Assembly: GCA_038212015.1 (NCBI GenBank)
Contig: JBBQUY010000002.1
Coordinates: 34,670-98,669 of the forward strand
Length of the DNA stretch: 64,000 bases
Reading direction: 5' to 3'
From: JAGQUL01 sp038212015
GTDB lineage: Bacteria; Actinomycetota; Thermoleophilia; Gaiellales; SKUG01
In this document: in pieces, positions 1-7,171 of the stretch
How the letters are laid out: every line of letters starts with the position of its first letter
Position numbering within the stretch: the stretch's first letter is position 1
Position numbers and translations under genes: made by a program
Notes under the pieces: generated by a model
The model's input: the letters and a program-made list of their open reading frames with translations, nothing else
Told to the model about the DNA's origin: nothing
The model's database searches: none

Positions 1-267
1 GAGGTCTCCGAACACGGCCGCGACGTGGAACACGCCGGCGTTCACGTGCTCGGACCGGACAACCTGCCGGGCGGGATGCCGGTGCACGCGAGCCAGCTGT
101 ACGCGCGCAACGTGCAGAACCTGATCGAGCTGCTCGTCGAGGACGGGGAGCTGTCGCTGGATCGTGACGACGAGGTCATCGTCGGTACGCTCGCCACGCG
201 CGGCGGCGAGATCGTCAACCCGATGCTGCGCGAACGCTGGCAGCTCGACACGGAGGTGGCAACGTGA
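1..267 (+). CDS. pntA: NAD(P) transhydrogenase subunit alpha part 1, 3' end only
   Basis: Only the last 88 codons are present; the reading frame is open from base 1, so the gene starts outside the window. The visible tail matches the NAD(H)-binding subunit of the proton-translocating transhydrogenase: a segment reading GPDNLPGGMPVHASQLYARN followed by helices ending at QLDTEVAT. This PntAA-type protein binds NAD(H) in the cytoplasm and works with two membrane subunits encoded directly downstream. Its TGA overlaps the GTG of the next gene (GTGA), which indicates translational coupling in a three-gene pnt operon. The split alpha subunit is the arrangement common in actinobacteria. Confidence 0.9.
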   Translation, partial: EVSEHGRDVEHAGVHVLGPDNLPGGMPVHASQLYARNVQNLIELLVEDGELSLDRDDEVIVGTLATRGGEIVNPMLRERWQLDTEVAT

Positions 268-623
268 GTGCGGAGCTCGTCGCCCAGATCACGGTCCTGG
301 TGCTTGCCGCGTTCGTCGGCTTCGAGGTCATCTCGAAGGTTCCGACGATGCTGCATACGCCGCTGATGTCAGCCACGAACGCGATCCACGGCGTGGTGCT
401 CGTCGGCGCGCTGCTGGTGCTCGCGCACGATCCGACTGACACGTACGTGCGCATCGTCGGATTCGTGGCGGTCGTGTTCGGCACGATGAACGTCGTCGGC
501 GGCTTCGTCGTGACCGACCGCATGCTCGAGATGTTCAAGCCGCGGCCGCTCGAGATCAACACCGGCGGGCTCGGCGAGGACGCCGACTCCGACGTCGGCG
601 ACACCGACGGAGGTGCGGCATGA
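264..623 (+). CDS. pntAB: NAD(P) transhydrogenase subunit alpha part 2
   Basis: 119 residues with three hydrophobic segments. The conserved stretch VPTMLHTPLMSATNAIHG near residue 27 is diagnostic for the small membrane part of the alpha subunit. The family contributes part of the proton channel of transhydrogenase, which uses the proton gradient to drive hydride transfer from NADH to NADP+. The GTG start overlaps the upstream stop, and the gene's own TGA overlaps the pntB ATG (ATGA), so all three subunits should be made at matched levels. The C-terminal tail (GEDADSDVGDTDGG) is acidic and not typical of the core. Confidence 0.93.
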   Translation: MSAELVAQITVLVLAAFVGFEVISKVPTMLHTPLMSATNAIHGVVLVGALLVLAHDPTDTYVRIVGFVAVVFGTMNVVGGFVVTDRMLEMFKPRPLEINTGGLGEDADSDVGDTDGGAA

Positions 624-2026
624 ACCTGCATGATCCGCAGCTCATCGACATGCTCTACCTGCTCGCCGCGGCGCTGTTCATCATCGGGCTGCGCCGGCTC
701 GGATCGCCGCGTACCGCGCGGTCGGGCAACACGGTCGCGGGCGTGGGCATGGCGATCGGCCTCGGCGCGACGCTGCTCATCGACGGCTTCAGGTTCGACG
801 GCGTCGGATTCGTGCTCATCGTCGTGGGCGTGCTGATCGGCACCGTCGCGGGCGTGGTCTCCGCGCGCTCGGTGAAGATGACCGCGATGCCGCAGATGGT
901 GGCGTTCTTCAATGGCCTCGGCGGCGGCTGCGTCGCCCTCATCTCGATGGCCGAGTACCAGACGTTCCTGGACGGCCATGGCGATCCGTCGACGACGACA
1001 CTCGTCGGCATCGCGGTGGGATCGCTCATCGGTGCGATCAGCTTCACGGGCAGCGTGATCGCGTTCGCGAAGCTGCAGGAGCTGCTGAGTGGTCGTCCGA
1101 TCACGTGGCCGCTGCAGCGCACCGGCAACGCGATCCTGCTCGCGATCTCGGCGGGCCTCGGTGCGTGGATCGTGGCGGGCGCCGAACGCGGTGAGGTGAT
1201 GCTCGTGCTCGTGCTGGTGGCGGCGGTGCTCGGCGTGTGCGTCGTGCTGCCGATCGGCGGCGCGGACATGCCCGTCATCATCTCGCTGCTCAACTCGCTC
1301 ACCGGCTTGGCGGCATGTGCGGCGGGATTCGCGCTCGGCAACACGCTGCTGATCGTGGCCGGCATCATCGTCGGCGCATCCGGCTTCCTGCTCACCAAGA
1401 TGATGGGCGAGGCGATGAACCGCACGATCGCGAGCGTGCTGTTCGGTGCGTTCGGCGGCGGCGGTGGCCAGGCTGGGGGCGCGCTCACGCAGGGCACCGT
1501 TCGAGCTGCCGGCGCCGAAGACGTCGCGATCATGCTCGCCTACTCGCGCCGCGTGGTGATCGTGCCGGGATATGGGCTCGCGGTCGCGCAGGCGCAGCAC
1601 ACGGTGCGCGAGCTGTCGGATCTGCTCGAGTCCAAGGGCGTGCACGTCACGTATGGCATCCATCCGGTCGCCGGGCGCATGCCGGGCCACATGAACGTGC
1701 TGCTCGCGGAGGCGAACGTGCCGTACGAGCAGCTCAAGGAGATGGACGAGGTCAATCCCGAGTTCAAGCAGACCGACGTCGTGCTCGTGATCGGTGCCAA
1801 CGACGTCGTGAACCCGAGCGCCAAGACCGAGCCCGGCAGCCCGCTGTTCGGCATGCCCGTGCTCAACGTCGAGGAAGCGAAGGCCGTCGTCGTCATGAAG
1901 CGCGGCATGAGCACCGGGTTCGCCGGCGTCGACAACCCGCTCTTCGTCGCGCCCAACACGCAGATGCTGTTCGGCGACGCGAAGGCGTCGCTGTCGGAGC
2001 TGGTGACGGCGGTCGGGGCGGTGTAG
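620..2026 (+). CDS. pntB: NAD(P) transhydrogenase subunit beta
   Basis: 468 residues. The N-terminal half has about eight membrane segments; the C-terminal third is the NADP(H)-binding domain III, with GYGLAVAQAQ, HPVAGRMPGHMNVLLAEA, GANDVVNPSA and KRGMSTGFAGVDNPLF all visible. Length and order match full-size PntB. The ATG overlaps the pntAB stop. The last codons read FGDAKAS...TAVGAV then TAG. Pieces of exactly this 3' end recur about 630 and 970 bases downstream, so the gene end has taken part in a rearrangement (see 2601-2622 and 2973-2993). Confidence 0.96.
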   Translation: MNLHDPQLIDMLYLLAAALFIIGLRRLGSPRTARSGNTVAGVGMAIGLGATLLIDGFRFDGVGFVLIVVGVLIGTVAGVVSARSVKMTAMPQMVAFFNGLGGGCVALISMAEYQTFLDGHGDPSTTTLVGIAVGSLIGAISFTGSVIAFAKLQELLSGRPITWPLQRTGNAILLAISAGLGAWIVAGAERGEVMLVLVLVAAVLGVCVVLPIGGADMPVIISLLNSLTGLAACAAGFALGNTLLIVAGIIVGASGFLLTKMMGEAMNRTIASVLFGAFGGGGGQAGGALTQGTVRAAGAEDVAIMLAYSRRVVIVPGYGLAVAQAQHTVRELSDLLESKGVHVTYGIHPVAGRMPGHMNVLLAEANVPYEQLKEMDEVNPEFKQTDVVLVIGANDVVNPSAKTEPGSPLFGMPVLNVEEAKAVVVMKRGMSTGFAGVDNPLFVAPNTQMLFGDAKASLSELVTAVGAV

Positions 2027-2046
2027 TGCCGCCGCAAGGGGATGTC

Positions 2047-2553
2047 ATGTTCAAGGTCAATTGGTCCAATGCGCGTCATCGTGGCGAACCGGCGTTACTC
2101 TTTCGCCCCGTTCAGCACGTTCCCGCGAGGGTCTGGTACGACGTCATCGATGCGGTGTTCGCAACCCGACCTGATGAGCTGCTTGCCGAAGGCGAGGAAG
2201 ATGACGACGCCCCGGCCGGGGGTGACGTATCGACCTCCAGTACCCAAGCATTCTTCATCAGGTTGCGAGCGACCGAGAATCCAGACGATGTCGTTTCGCG
2301 GATCGAGTCGAGTCGGCCGGACGTTTCATTCGTATTCACCGACGAACGCTGGGGGCCGGAGCCGGACAGCGGTTCGATCTCAGTGAAATGGAGCGTGAGC
2401 GATCCGCTGGAACTGGAACAGGAAGTACGGTTCTCCACCGATGTGGTGAGCGAGCCGAGCATCGACAAGAGCGAGGCCCATGAGATCCTCATGGTGGCCG
2501 GACGTCGGATGTGGGGTGACAGGCTGGTCAGGCGGCCGGGGTGGGTGGACTGA
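2047..2553 (+). CDS. hypothetical protein, unlike neighbours in base use
   Basis: 168 residues from the ATG at 2047, which has AAGGGG six bases upstream; the open frame extends further left only as a shadow of pntB. The protein is soluble, with no signal peptide or membrane segment. It starts MFKVNWSNARHRGEP, has an acidic stretch EGEEDDD near residue 53 and ends VRRPGWVD. I do not recognise a family. Codon third positions are less GC-rich than in pntB, which suggests a transferred or fast-evolving gene. Its last codons run into a copy, on the other strand, of the 3' tail of the DUF455 gene at 5692, so the C-terminus may have been fused at a recombination junction. Confidence 0.7.
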   Translation: MFKVNWSNARHRGEPALLFRPVQHVPARVWYDVIDAVFATRPDELLAEGEEDDDAPAGGDVSTSSTQAFFIRLRATENPDDVVSRIESSRPDVSFVFTDERWGPEPDSGSISVKWSVSDPLELEQEVRFSTDVVSEPSIDKSEAHEILMVAGRRMWGDRLVRRPGWVD

Positions 2554-2598
2554 CCGGCTGGCCCGTGCGGTCGAGTCCTTCGCGGAGTTCACAGATAA
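2528..2598 (-). pseudogene. detached copy of the DUF455 gene 3' tail
   Basis: Read on the minus strand this ends ELREGLDRTGQPVSPPTPAA then TGA. The intact DUF455 gene at 5692-6897 ends ELREGLDRTGQPVNPPTPAG. About 50 bases are shared with only four or five mismatches, mostly silent in this frame. No other part of the DUF455 protein is present upstream on this strand. It is a remnant, not a working gene, and it overlaps the end of the 2047-2553 gene. Confidence 0.75.
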
Positions 2599-2600
2599 TC

Positions 2601-2622
2601 TTCGGCGACGCGAAGGCGTCGC
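2601..2622 (+). repeat. 22-base exact copy of the pntB 3' region
   Basis: These 22 bases (TTCGGCGACGCG, then AAGGCGTCGC) are identical to 1970-1991 near the end of pntB, where they encode FGDAKAS. They sit three bases to the right of the detached DUF455 tail. Confidence 0.8.
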
Positions 2623-2800
2623 GGATCTTGTGCGCGGCGGCGCTGCGAGTCGCACGGGCGGCAACGGCAGCGACGACGTTGTGGAGTTCGACGCCGGGAC
2701 TACCGTAGAAGCTGCTTCCTCTCGGAACCGCCAACAGGCCCACGCCGGTCTACCGGCGCGAATGTCGCGCCGGGCGTTGACGGGAAGGAGGTGAGGGCCG

Positions 2801-2875
2801 ATGGATCCGTTTTCGCGGATCTGCGTTCTGCTCGTGCTCGTAGCATTCGTGCTGCTCGCGGCAGGTAGGGCGTAG
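2801..2875 (+). CDS. 24-residue single-span membrane peptide
   Basis: A very strong ribosome-binding site (AAGGAGGTG, 2785-2793) stands seven bases before the ATG. The peptide is MDPFSRI, then a hydrophobic run of about 14 residues (CVLLVLVAFVLLAA), then GRA and TAG, the size and shape of small regulatory or accessory membrane peptides. It lies in DNA that splits the duplicated pntB end. Two short perfect palindromes just upstream (CGCCGGT/ACCGGCG and GGCGCGA/TCGCGCC, about 2743-2775) could form hairpins in its leader. No family is recognised. The ribosome site is the main reason to believe it. Confidence 0.5.
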   Translation: MDPFSRICVLLVLVAFVLLAAGRA

Positions 2876-2972
2876 CTCTGAACCCAGACGGCCTCGAGGG
2901 AACTTGGCGGTGAACTCGAGGTCGTCGTATGACTACCGTACCCCATCGGTCAGACCCGGCAACGCCTTGAGC

Positions 2973-2993
2973 ACGGCGGTCGGGGCCGTCTGA
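2973..2993 (+). repeat. second fragment of the pntB 3' end
   Basis: ACGGCGGTCGGGGC followed by CGTCTGA reads TAVGAV-stop, as the authentic pntB end at 2006-2026 does. Fourteen bases are identical, then two silent changes. With 2601-2622 it looks like a pntB 3' end split by about 350 bases of other DNA. Confidence 0.55.
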
Positions 2994-3048
2994 GCCAACG
3001 GGTGCCGACGTCGGTACGAAATGGCGCGCGGGGGTAGGAGCGGTCGGA

Positions 3049-3621
3049 ATGTCCGAAGCGCGTCTCCGTCATCTCATCCAGCCATTTCTGCTGCTGCTCG
3101 CGTGCTTCGTCGCGCAGGGCGCGTGGTGGTTGATGACCGTGCTCGCCGTCGCCGCAACGCTCGCGTTCATCGTCGACGATGCGGCCACGGAATCACGCAG
3201 TCTCGTCGACGTGCTGCTGGACGGCTCGTTCGACGTCGGCGGCGTGTCCGGATCGGTGCTGCAATGGGTGCTCGTGGTCACCGTCGTCGGGGGCCTGCTG
3301 CTGCTGGCGGGGACGTTCGTGGTTCCGATCCTGCTGCGGATCTTCGTACGGGTGATCTGTGGCGCGCGCATCAGCTACGCGTGGGCGCTCATCGCGAACC
3401 TCGCGAGCTGGATCCTGCTGATCGCACTGACGGCGCTGCTGTGGGCGATCCCGGGGACGCAGCCGCTGGCGATCTTCGTGACCTGGATCGGATCGAGCCT
3501 CGTCACCGCGATGCTGCTCTATCCGCACATGCGCGTCAGGCAGCGTGCCGACGTGATCGAGCCGGCCTCGGAGCCGCACCAGCTTTCCACCGACACCGAC
3601 ATCGAACGAAAGGCAACCTGA
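3049..3621 (+). CDS. four-span membrane protein upstream of flotillin
   Basis: 190 residues with hydrophobic segments near residues 10-45, 70-100 and 110-145. A soluble acidic C-terminus follows. The ATG at 3049 follows AGGAG by eight bases. The stop is one base before the flotillin GTG, so the two are almost certainly co-translated. Flotillins are usually paired with an NfeD-type membrane protein; this one has the right position but I do not see the NfeD soluble beta-barrel domain, so it may be a different partner. No family assignment. Confidence 0.8.
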   Translation: MSEARLRHLIQPFLLLLACFVAQGAWWLMTVLAVAATLAFIVDDAATESRSLVDVLLDGSFDVGGVSGSVLQWVLVVTVVGGLLLLAGTFVVPILLRIFVRVICGARISYAWALIANLASWILLIALTALLWAIPGTQPLAIFVTWIGSSLVTAMLLYPHMRVRQRADVIEPASEPHQLSTDTDIERKAT

Positions 3622-3622
3622 C

Positions 3623-5665
3623 GTGGTCGTACTCACCTTCATCGCCGTGGCGATCCTCGCTGCGCTCCTGATCGGCATGGTGACCTGGCGCGCGCTGTAT
3701 CGCGTTCCCGCAGCCGACGAGGCGCTCGTCATTACCGGAGCAGGAGCCCATCCGACCAAGGAATTCCGGGCCAAGCTCGAAGCGGAGCGAGCGGCAAAGG
3801 CGCAGCTTTCCGACTCGGAGGACCTGATCGCGATCGAAGCTGCGCGGATCGTGGATCCTGTCGAGCTGGACCCCGAGTTCAAGATCGTCGTCGGCAAGGG
3901 AGTCGTGCTGCGCCCCGGGCAGCGGATGGTGCGCATGAGCCTCGCGTCCGAGAGCGCCGCGATCTCGATCGCCAACGTGCCGACCGTGCAGGGCATGACG
4001 ATCGGCGTCGATGCGGTCGTCATCTACAAGGTGGGTGACAACCCGTCGATGATCGCGCGCGCGGCGCGGCGATTCTCGAGCAACAAGGTCTGGACCGAGA
4101 TGGTCAAGGACGTGCTCGAAGGACACCTTCGCGCGGTAGTCGGCACGATGTCACTCAAGGACATCTGGCAGAACCGCGAGCAGCTCGCAACGACCGTCTC
4201 GCAGGCATGCGGCCACGACCTCTCGCGGCTCGGTCTGCACATCGACAGCTTCGGCGTGAAGCACATCGACGATTCGTCCGGATACATCGACAACATCGGT
4301 GCGGAGGAGAAGGCGACCGCGGAACGTGACGCCAAGATCGCTCGTGCCAACGCGCTGCGCGAGTCGGCGCAGGCCGAGGCACAGGCGGCGGCGCTCACGT
4401 CCGAGGCGCAGGCGGAATCCGAGATTCGCCAGGCCGAGGTGCGAGCCAACGCCGAGCGTGCGGCTGCGACCGCTGCACAGGCCGGCCCGCTCGCCGAGGC
4501 CAAGGCCAGGCAGGCGGTCATCGAGGAGGAGACGCGCAACGCGGCGCTCGGCGCGCAGCTGAAGGAGCAGGAGCTGCAGGCAACCGTCTACAAGGAAGCC
4601 GACGCCCAGAAGTACCGCACCGTCAAGGAAGCGGAGGCTGCGCGGGAGAGCTCGATCGCGCGCGCCGAAGCCGAAGCTGCGTCGGTGCAGCGTGCGGCTG
4701 AAGCCGCAGCCAACGCCACGCGCCTGAGTGCGGAGGCCGAGGCGCAGGGCATGCGCATGCGCGCCGAGGCCGAACAGGCCCAGGGCGAGGCCCAGGCAGC
4801 AGCCGAGAAGGCGAAGGGCCTTGCCGCTGCCGAGGTCGTGCGGCAGACCGGTCTGTCGGAGGCGGAGGTCGTGCGCCAGCACGGTCTGGCCGAGGCCGAC
4901 GCGGTCCAGGCCCAGGGTGACGCGCTCGCGTCCAACCAGGAGCCGATGATCCGCAAGGCGCTCGTCGACAGCCTGCCGATGGTCGTGGCGGCGAACTCCG
5001 AGGCCTACAGCCGGGTCGGTTCGCTGACGGTGCTCGACGGCATGGACGGCATCGGCGACGGGCTCTCCAAGACGATGGCCGGTGCGATGGCGTTCATCCC
5101 GCAGGTGATGAGCGCCGTGCGCGGCGGCGGCGATGACGGAGGCGCCGACGGCGGCGGCTGGGGCGTGCTGCCTCCGTCACCGGCTCCCGGCGGCGGCGGC
5201 CCGGGGGCGGGCTCACCACGGGCTGGTGACTCGTCCGGTCCGGGCTCCGGAACTGCGCCGGTCACCGCGCCGACGGGGACGGTTCCGCCGCGAGGCGCGA
5301 CCTCGGATGCGACGTCGACGACGCTGCGTGCGGACGTGCGCTCGGGCTTCGACGAGGCACTTGCGCGCACGCGCGAAGGAATCGACGATGCAACTGCGAG
5401 GTCACAGGCCCAGCGCGATCGCATCGCGGCGGCTCGTCGCGTGGAGGATCCCGCAGCGCTGGCGCGTCAGGCCGCGGCGACGGGCACGGCCGTGTTCGTA
5501 GACGCCGAAAAGCTGGCTGACGAGGCAGTGGATGCCGGTGGCGAGCTGTTCGACCGCGGCATCGATCTGGTCGACGGCGGACTCGATGCAACGGAAGCCG
5601 CGATCGACCGGGCCGAACGCATCGCCGATCGAGTCGGCAACCTGCGCGGACGATTCAGGAAGTGA
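3623..5665 (+). CDS. flotillin-like SPFH/band 7 protein with extended tail
   Basis: 680 residues from a GTG one base after the upstream stop. An N-terminal membrane anchor (residues 1-22) is followed by an SPFH domain to about residue 200. A long alanine/glutamate coiled coil runs from about 225 to 430 and contains many EA/AEA repeats. A flotillin-type C-terminal stretch (PMIRKALVDSLPMVVAANSE) comes next. After residue 490 the protein departs from ordinary flotillins: a glycine/proline-rich linker to about 560, then about 110 residues of amphipathic helix ending RVGNLRGRFRK. Flotillins organise membrane microdomains and scaffold other proteins at the inner membrane. The extra tail could be a partner-binding element. 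Confidence 0.88.
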   Translation: MVVLTFIAVAILAALLIGMVTWRALYRVPAADEALVITGAGAHPTKEFRAKLEAERAAKAQLSDSEDLIAIEAARIVDPVELDPEFKIVVGKGVVLRPGQRMVRMSLASESAAISIANVPTVQGMTIGVDAVVIYKVGDNPSMIARAARRFSSNKVWTEMVKDVLEGHLRAVVGTMSLKDIWQNREQLATTVSQACGHDLSRLGLHIDSFGVKHIDDSSGYIDNIGAEEKATAERDAKIARANALRESAQAEAQAAALTSEAQAESEIRQAEVRANAERAAATAAQAGPLAEAKARQAVIEEETRNAALGAQLKEQELQATVYKEADAQKYRTVKEAEAARESSIARAEAEAASVQRAAEAAANATRLSAEAEAQGMRMRAEAEQAQGEAQAAAEKAKGLAAAEVVRQTGLSEAEVVRQHGLAEADAVQAQGDALASNQEPMIRKALVDSLPMVVAANSEAYSRVGSLTVLDGMDGIGDGLSKTMAGAMAFIPQVMSAVRGGGDDGGADGGGWGVLPPSPAPGGGGPGAGSPRAGDSSGPGSGTAPVTAPTGTVPPRGATSDATSTTLRADVRSGFDEALARTREGIDDATARSQAQRDRIAAARRVEDPAALARQAAATGTAVFVDAEKLADEAVDAGGELFDRGIDLVDGGLDATEAAIDRAERIADRVGNLRGRFRK

Positions 5666-5691
5666 CGTCGTTCGTCGGGAGATGCAGGTGA

Positions 5692-6897
5692 TCAGCCCGC
5701 TGGTGTGGGTGGATTGACCGGCTGGCCCGTGCGATCGAGTCCCTCGCGGAGCTCCTTCATCTTCTCGCGGTAGGCAGCGGGATCGCCGCCGAGCAGGTGG
5801 GTGCCCCAGCGCACGCCGTTGTGCACGTGCGGCACCTCGTCGGCGAGCAGGTAGTCGAAGACCTTGGCGACGTTGTGGTGGCCGAGGTCGAGCAGTACCT
5901 GGCGGCGATGCGAGTGGCGCCACATGGCTTTCTGCTCGCTCGTGCCATTGAACAGCAGCAGCCGGCCGACGAGGTCGTAGGCGTAGATCGACTTGAAGTA
6001 GTCGAAGCCGATCTCGTAGTCACCCCACGTGCAGCCGAGCTCGGTCTTCATGAGCACTTCGTGCACGCGGGCGTGGCGCAGCTCGTCCCAGGTCTGGCGA
6101 GCCATGTCGACATGGAAGTCCCACGGCATCTCGGGATGCTCGTGCGAGTTGCGCGCCATCAGTTCGGCGGCGCACAGCTCCGCGTCCATGAGGCCGTGGA
6201 AGAAGTGGCGCATCTCCTCGGGCTCGGTCGGCACGTGGTTTTCGTCGCCGTTGACGTAGAGTTCCTCGCCCAGGAACGGGTCGCCGTCGAGCGTGACGTT
6301 CACGAACTCGTCGCGCGCGGGCTCGTCCAGGCGCGGCAGGATCTGCAGGTCGCGGGTCTCGCGCTTGCGGATCTCGAGCGCGCCGAGGTCCTCGGTGAAC
6401 GGCTCCTCGGGCGTGATGCTCCAGAACTGGTTGGCGCGCGCGACGTGCGCGAGCTGGCGCTTGAGCAGGTGCTCGAGCACGATCTGGGAGACCTCGTCGG
6501 TGATCGGATCGACCGCGTCCAGGTGGATCTCGAGCGCCGTGATGAGTGCCGGCTTGAGCTGGCCGTAGATCACCTGCGCGAGCTCGGCAGGAGAGGACGC
6601 GGTCGCGAGCCGGTCGAGCTGCGCGGCGAGCTCGTCGCTCGGGGCACCTGGCCAGTCCTCGTTCGCGCGCAATTCGTAGATGCGGCGGCGGACCTTGGTC
6701 TGGCCGCGGGCGTCGTCGTGCAGATCCTCGCCGAGCACATACTTGGCGTGGAACGACGGCTCGAGCGGCAGCCAGCCGTTGCTCCAGTGGATGACCTCGC
6801 GCAGCACGTGGAAGTAGTTGCTGAAGCGGGTCGCGTTGTCGTCGACCGGCAGGCCGAGCTTGAGCGGATTGGGATCGTCGAACGGAATGATCGGCAT
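5692..6897 (-). CDS. DUF455 family ferritin-like protein
   Basis: 401 residues starting MPIIPFDDPNPLKLG. The frame is open further upstream, but a TAGAAT hexamer lies seven bases before this ATG, which fits the leaderless starts elsewhere in the window. The C-terminal half has the paired helices of the ferritin-like DUF455 family: a segment around MDAELCAAELMA, then WDELRHARVHEVL and EVPHVHNGVRWG, which carry the likely metal-binding Glu and His residues. Biochemical function is unknown; a di-iron enzyme is the family expectation. It is convergent with the flotillin gene. Its last 20 codons are duplicated at 2528. Confidence 0.85.
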   Translation of the reverse strand: MPIIPFDDPNPLKLGLPVDDNATRFSNYFHVLREVIHWSNGWLPLEPSFHAKYVLGEDLHDDARGQTKVRRRIYELRANEDWPGAPSDELAAQLDRLATASSPAELAQVIYGQLKPALITALEIHLDAVDPITDEVSQIVLEHLLKRQLAHVARANQFWSITPEEPFTEDLGALEIRKRETRDLQILPRLDEPARDEFVNVTLDGDPFLGEELYVNGDENHVPTEPEEMRHFFHGLMDAELCAAELMARNSHEHPEMPWDFHVDMARQTWDELRHARVHEVLMKTELGCTWGDYEIGFDYFKSIYAYDLVGRLLLFNGTSEQKAMWRHSHRRQVLLDLGHHNVAKVFDYLLADEVPHVHNGVRWGTHLLGGDPAAYREKMKELREGLDRTGQPVNPPTPAG

Positions 6898-6904
6898 GGA
6901 AGCG

Positions 6905-6910
6905 ATTCTA
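6905..6910 (-). promoter_or_regulatory. -10 hexamer of the DUF455 gene
   Basis: TAGAAT on the minus strand, seven bases before the ATG; predicts a transcript starting at or next to the start codon. Confidence 0.6.
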
Positions 6911-6974
6911 GCGACGAACGGGTGCGGTCGACTTCGGTTTTTCCGCATACGGGAGCTGATCGTGGATCGTTGTG

Positions 6975-7085
6975 CCACCTGGTCCATGATCGCGCTCTGT
7001 TCGGTGCACATCGTGGACCGAGTGGCGGCTGCTGGCGCACTGCGTCCAGGATCACGCCCAGAACGAGCACGATCGTGGGCGCAGT
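6975..7085. repeat. twin-hairpin intergenic element, copy 1
   Basis: Two adjacent imperfect palindromes. The first (6975-7025) pairs CCACCTGGTCCATGAT with ATCGTGGACCGAGTGG. The second (7039-7085) pairs ACTGCGTCCAGGATCACG with CACGATCGTGGGCGCAGT. Their starts are 64 bases apart. The same architecture and the same ACTGCGTCCA...TGGACGCAGT ends recur at 40154-40262. This is the only copy lying between divergent genes. Confidence 0.75.
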
Positions 7086-7171
7086 CCACCCGCGGAACCT
7101 GAAACGGGCTGGCCCGGCGCTTCGACATTCAGGTATGCGCGGCTGGGGACGCTGCGTGGGGGACCAGGGGG

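Noticed and set aside
215..1690. 491-residue open frame antisense to pntAB/pntB, His/Arg/Asp-rich
   Set aside because: It is the typical antisense shadow of high-GC coding DNA; pntAB and pntB match known families throughout.
1237..2046. Long in-frame extension upstream of the 2047 gene
   Set aside because: Arg/Ala-rich shadow of pntB; the ATG at 2047 with AAGGGG is the better start.
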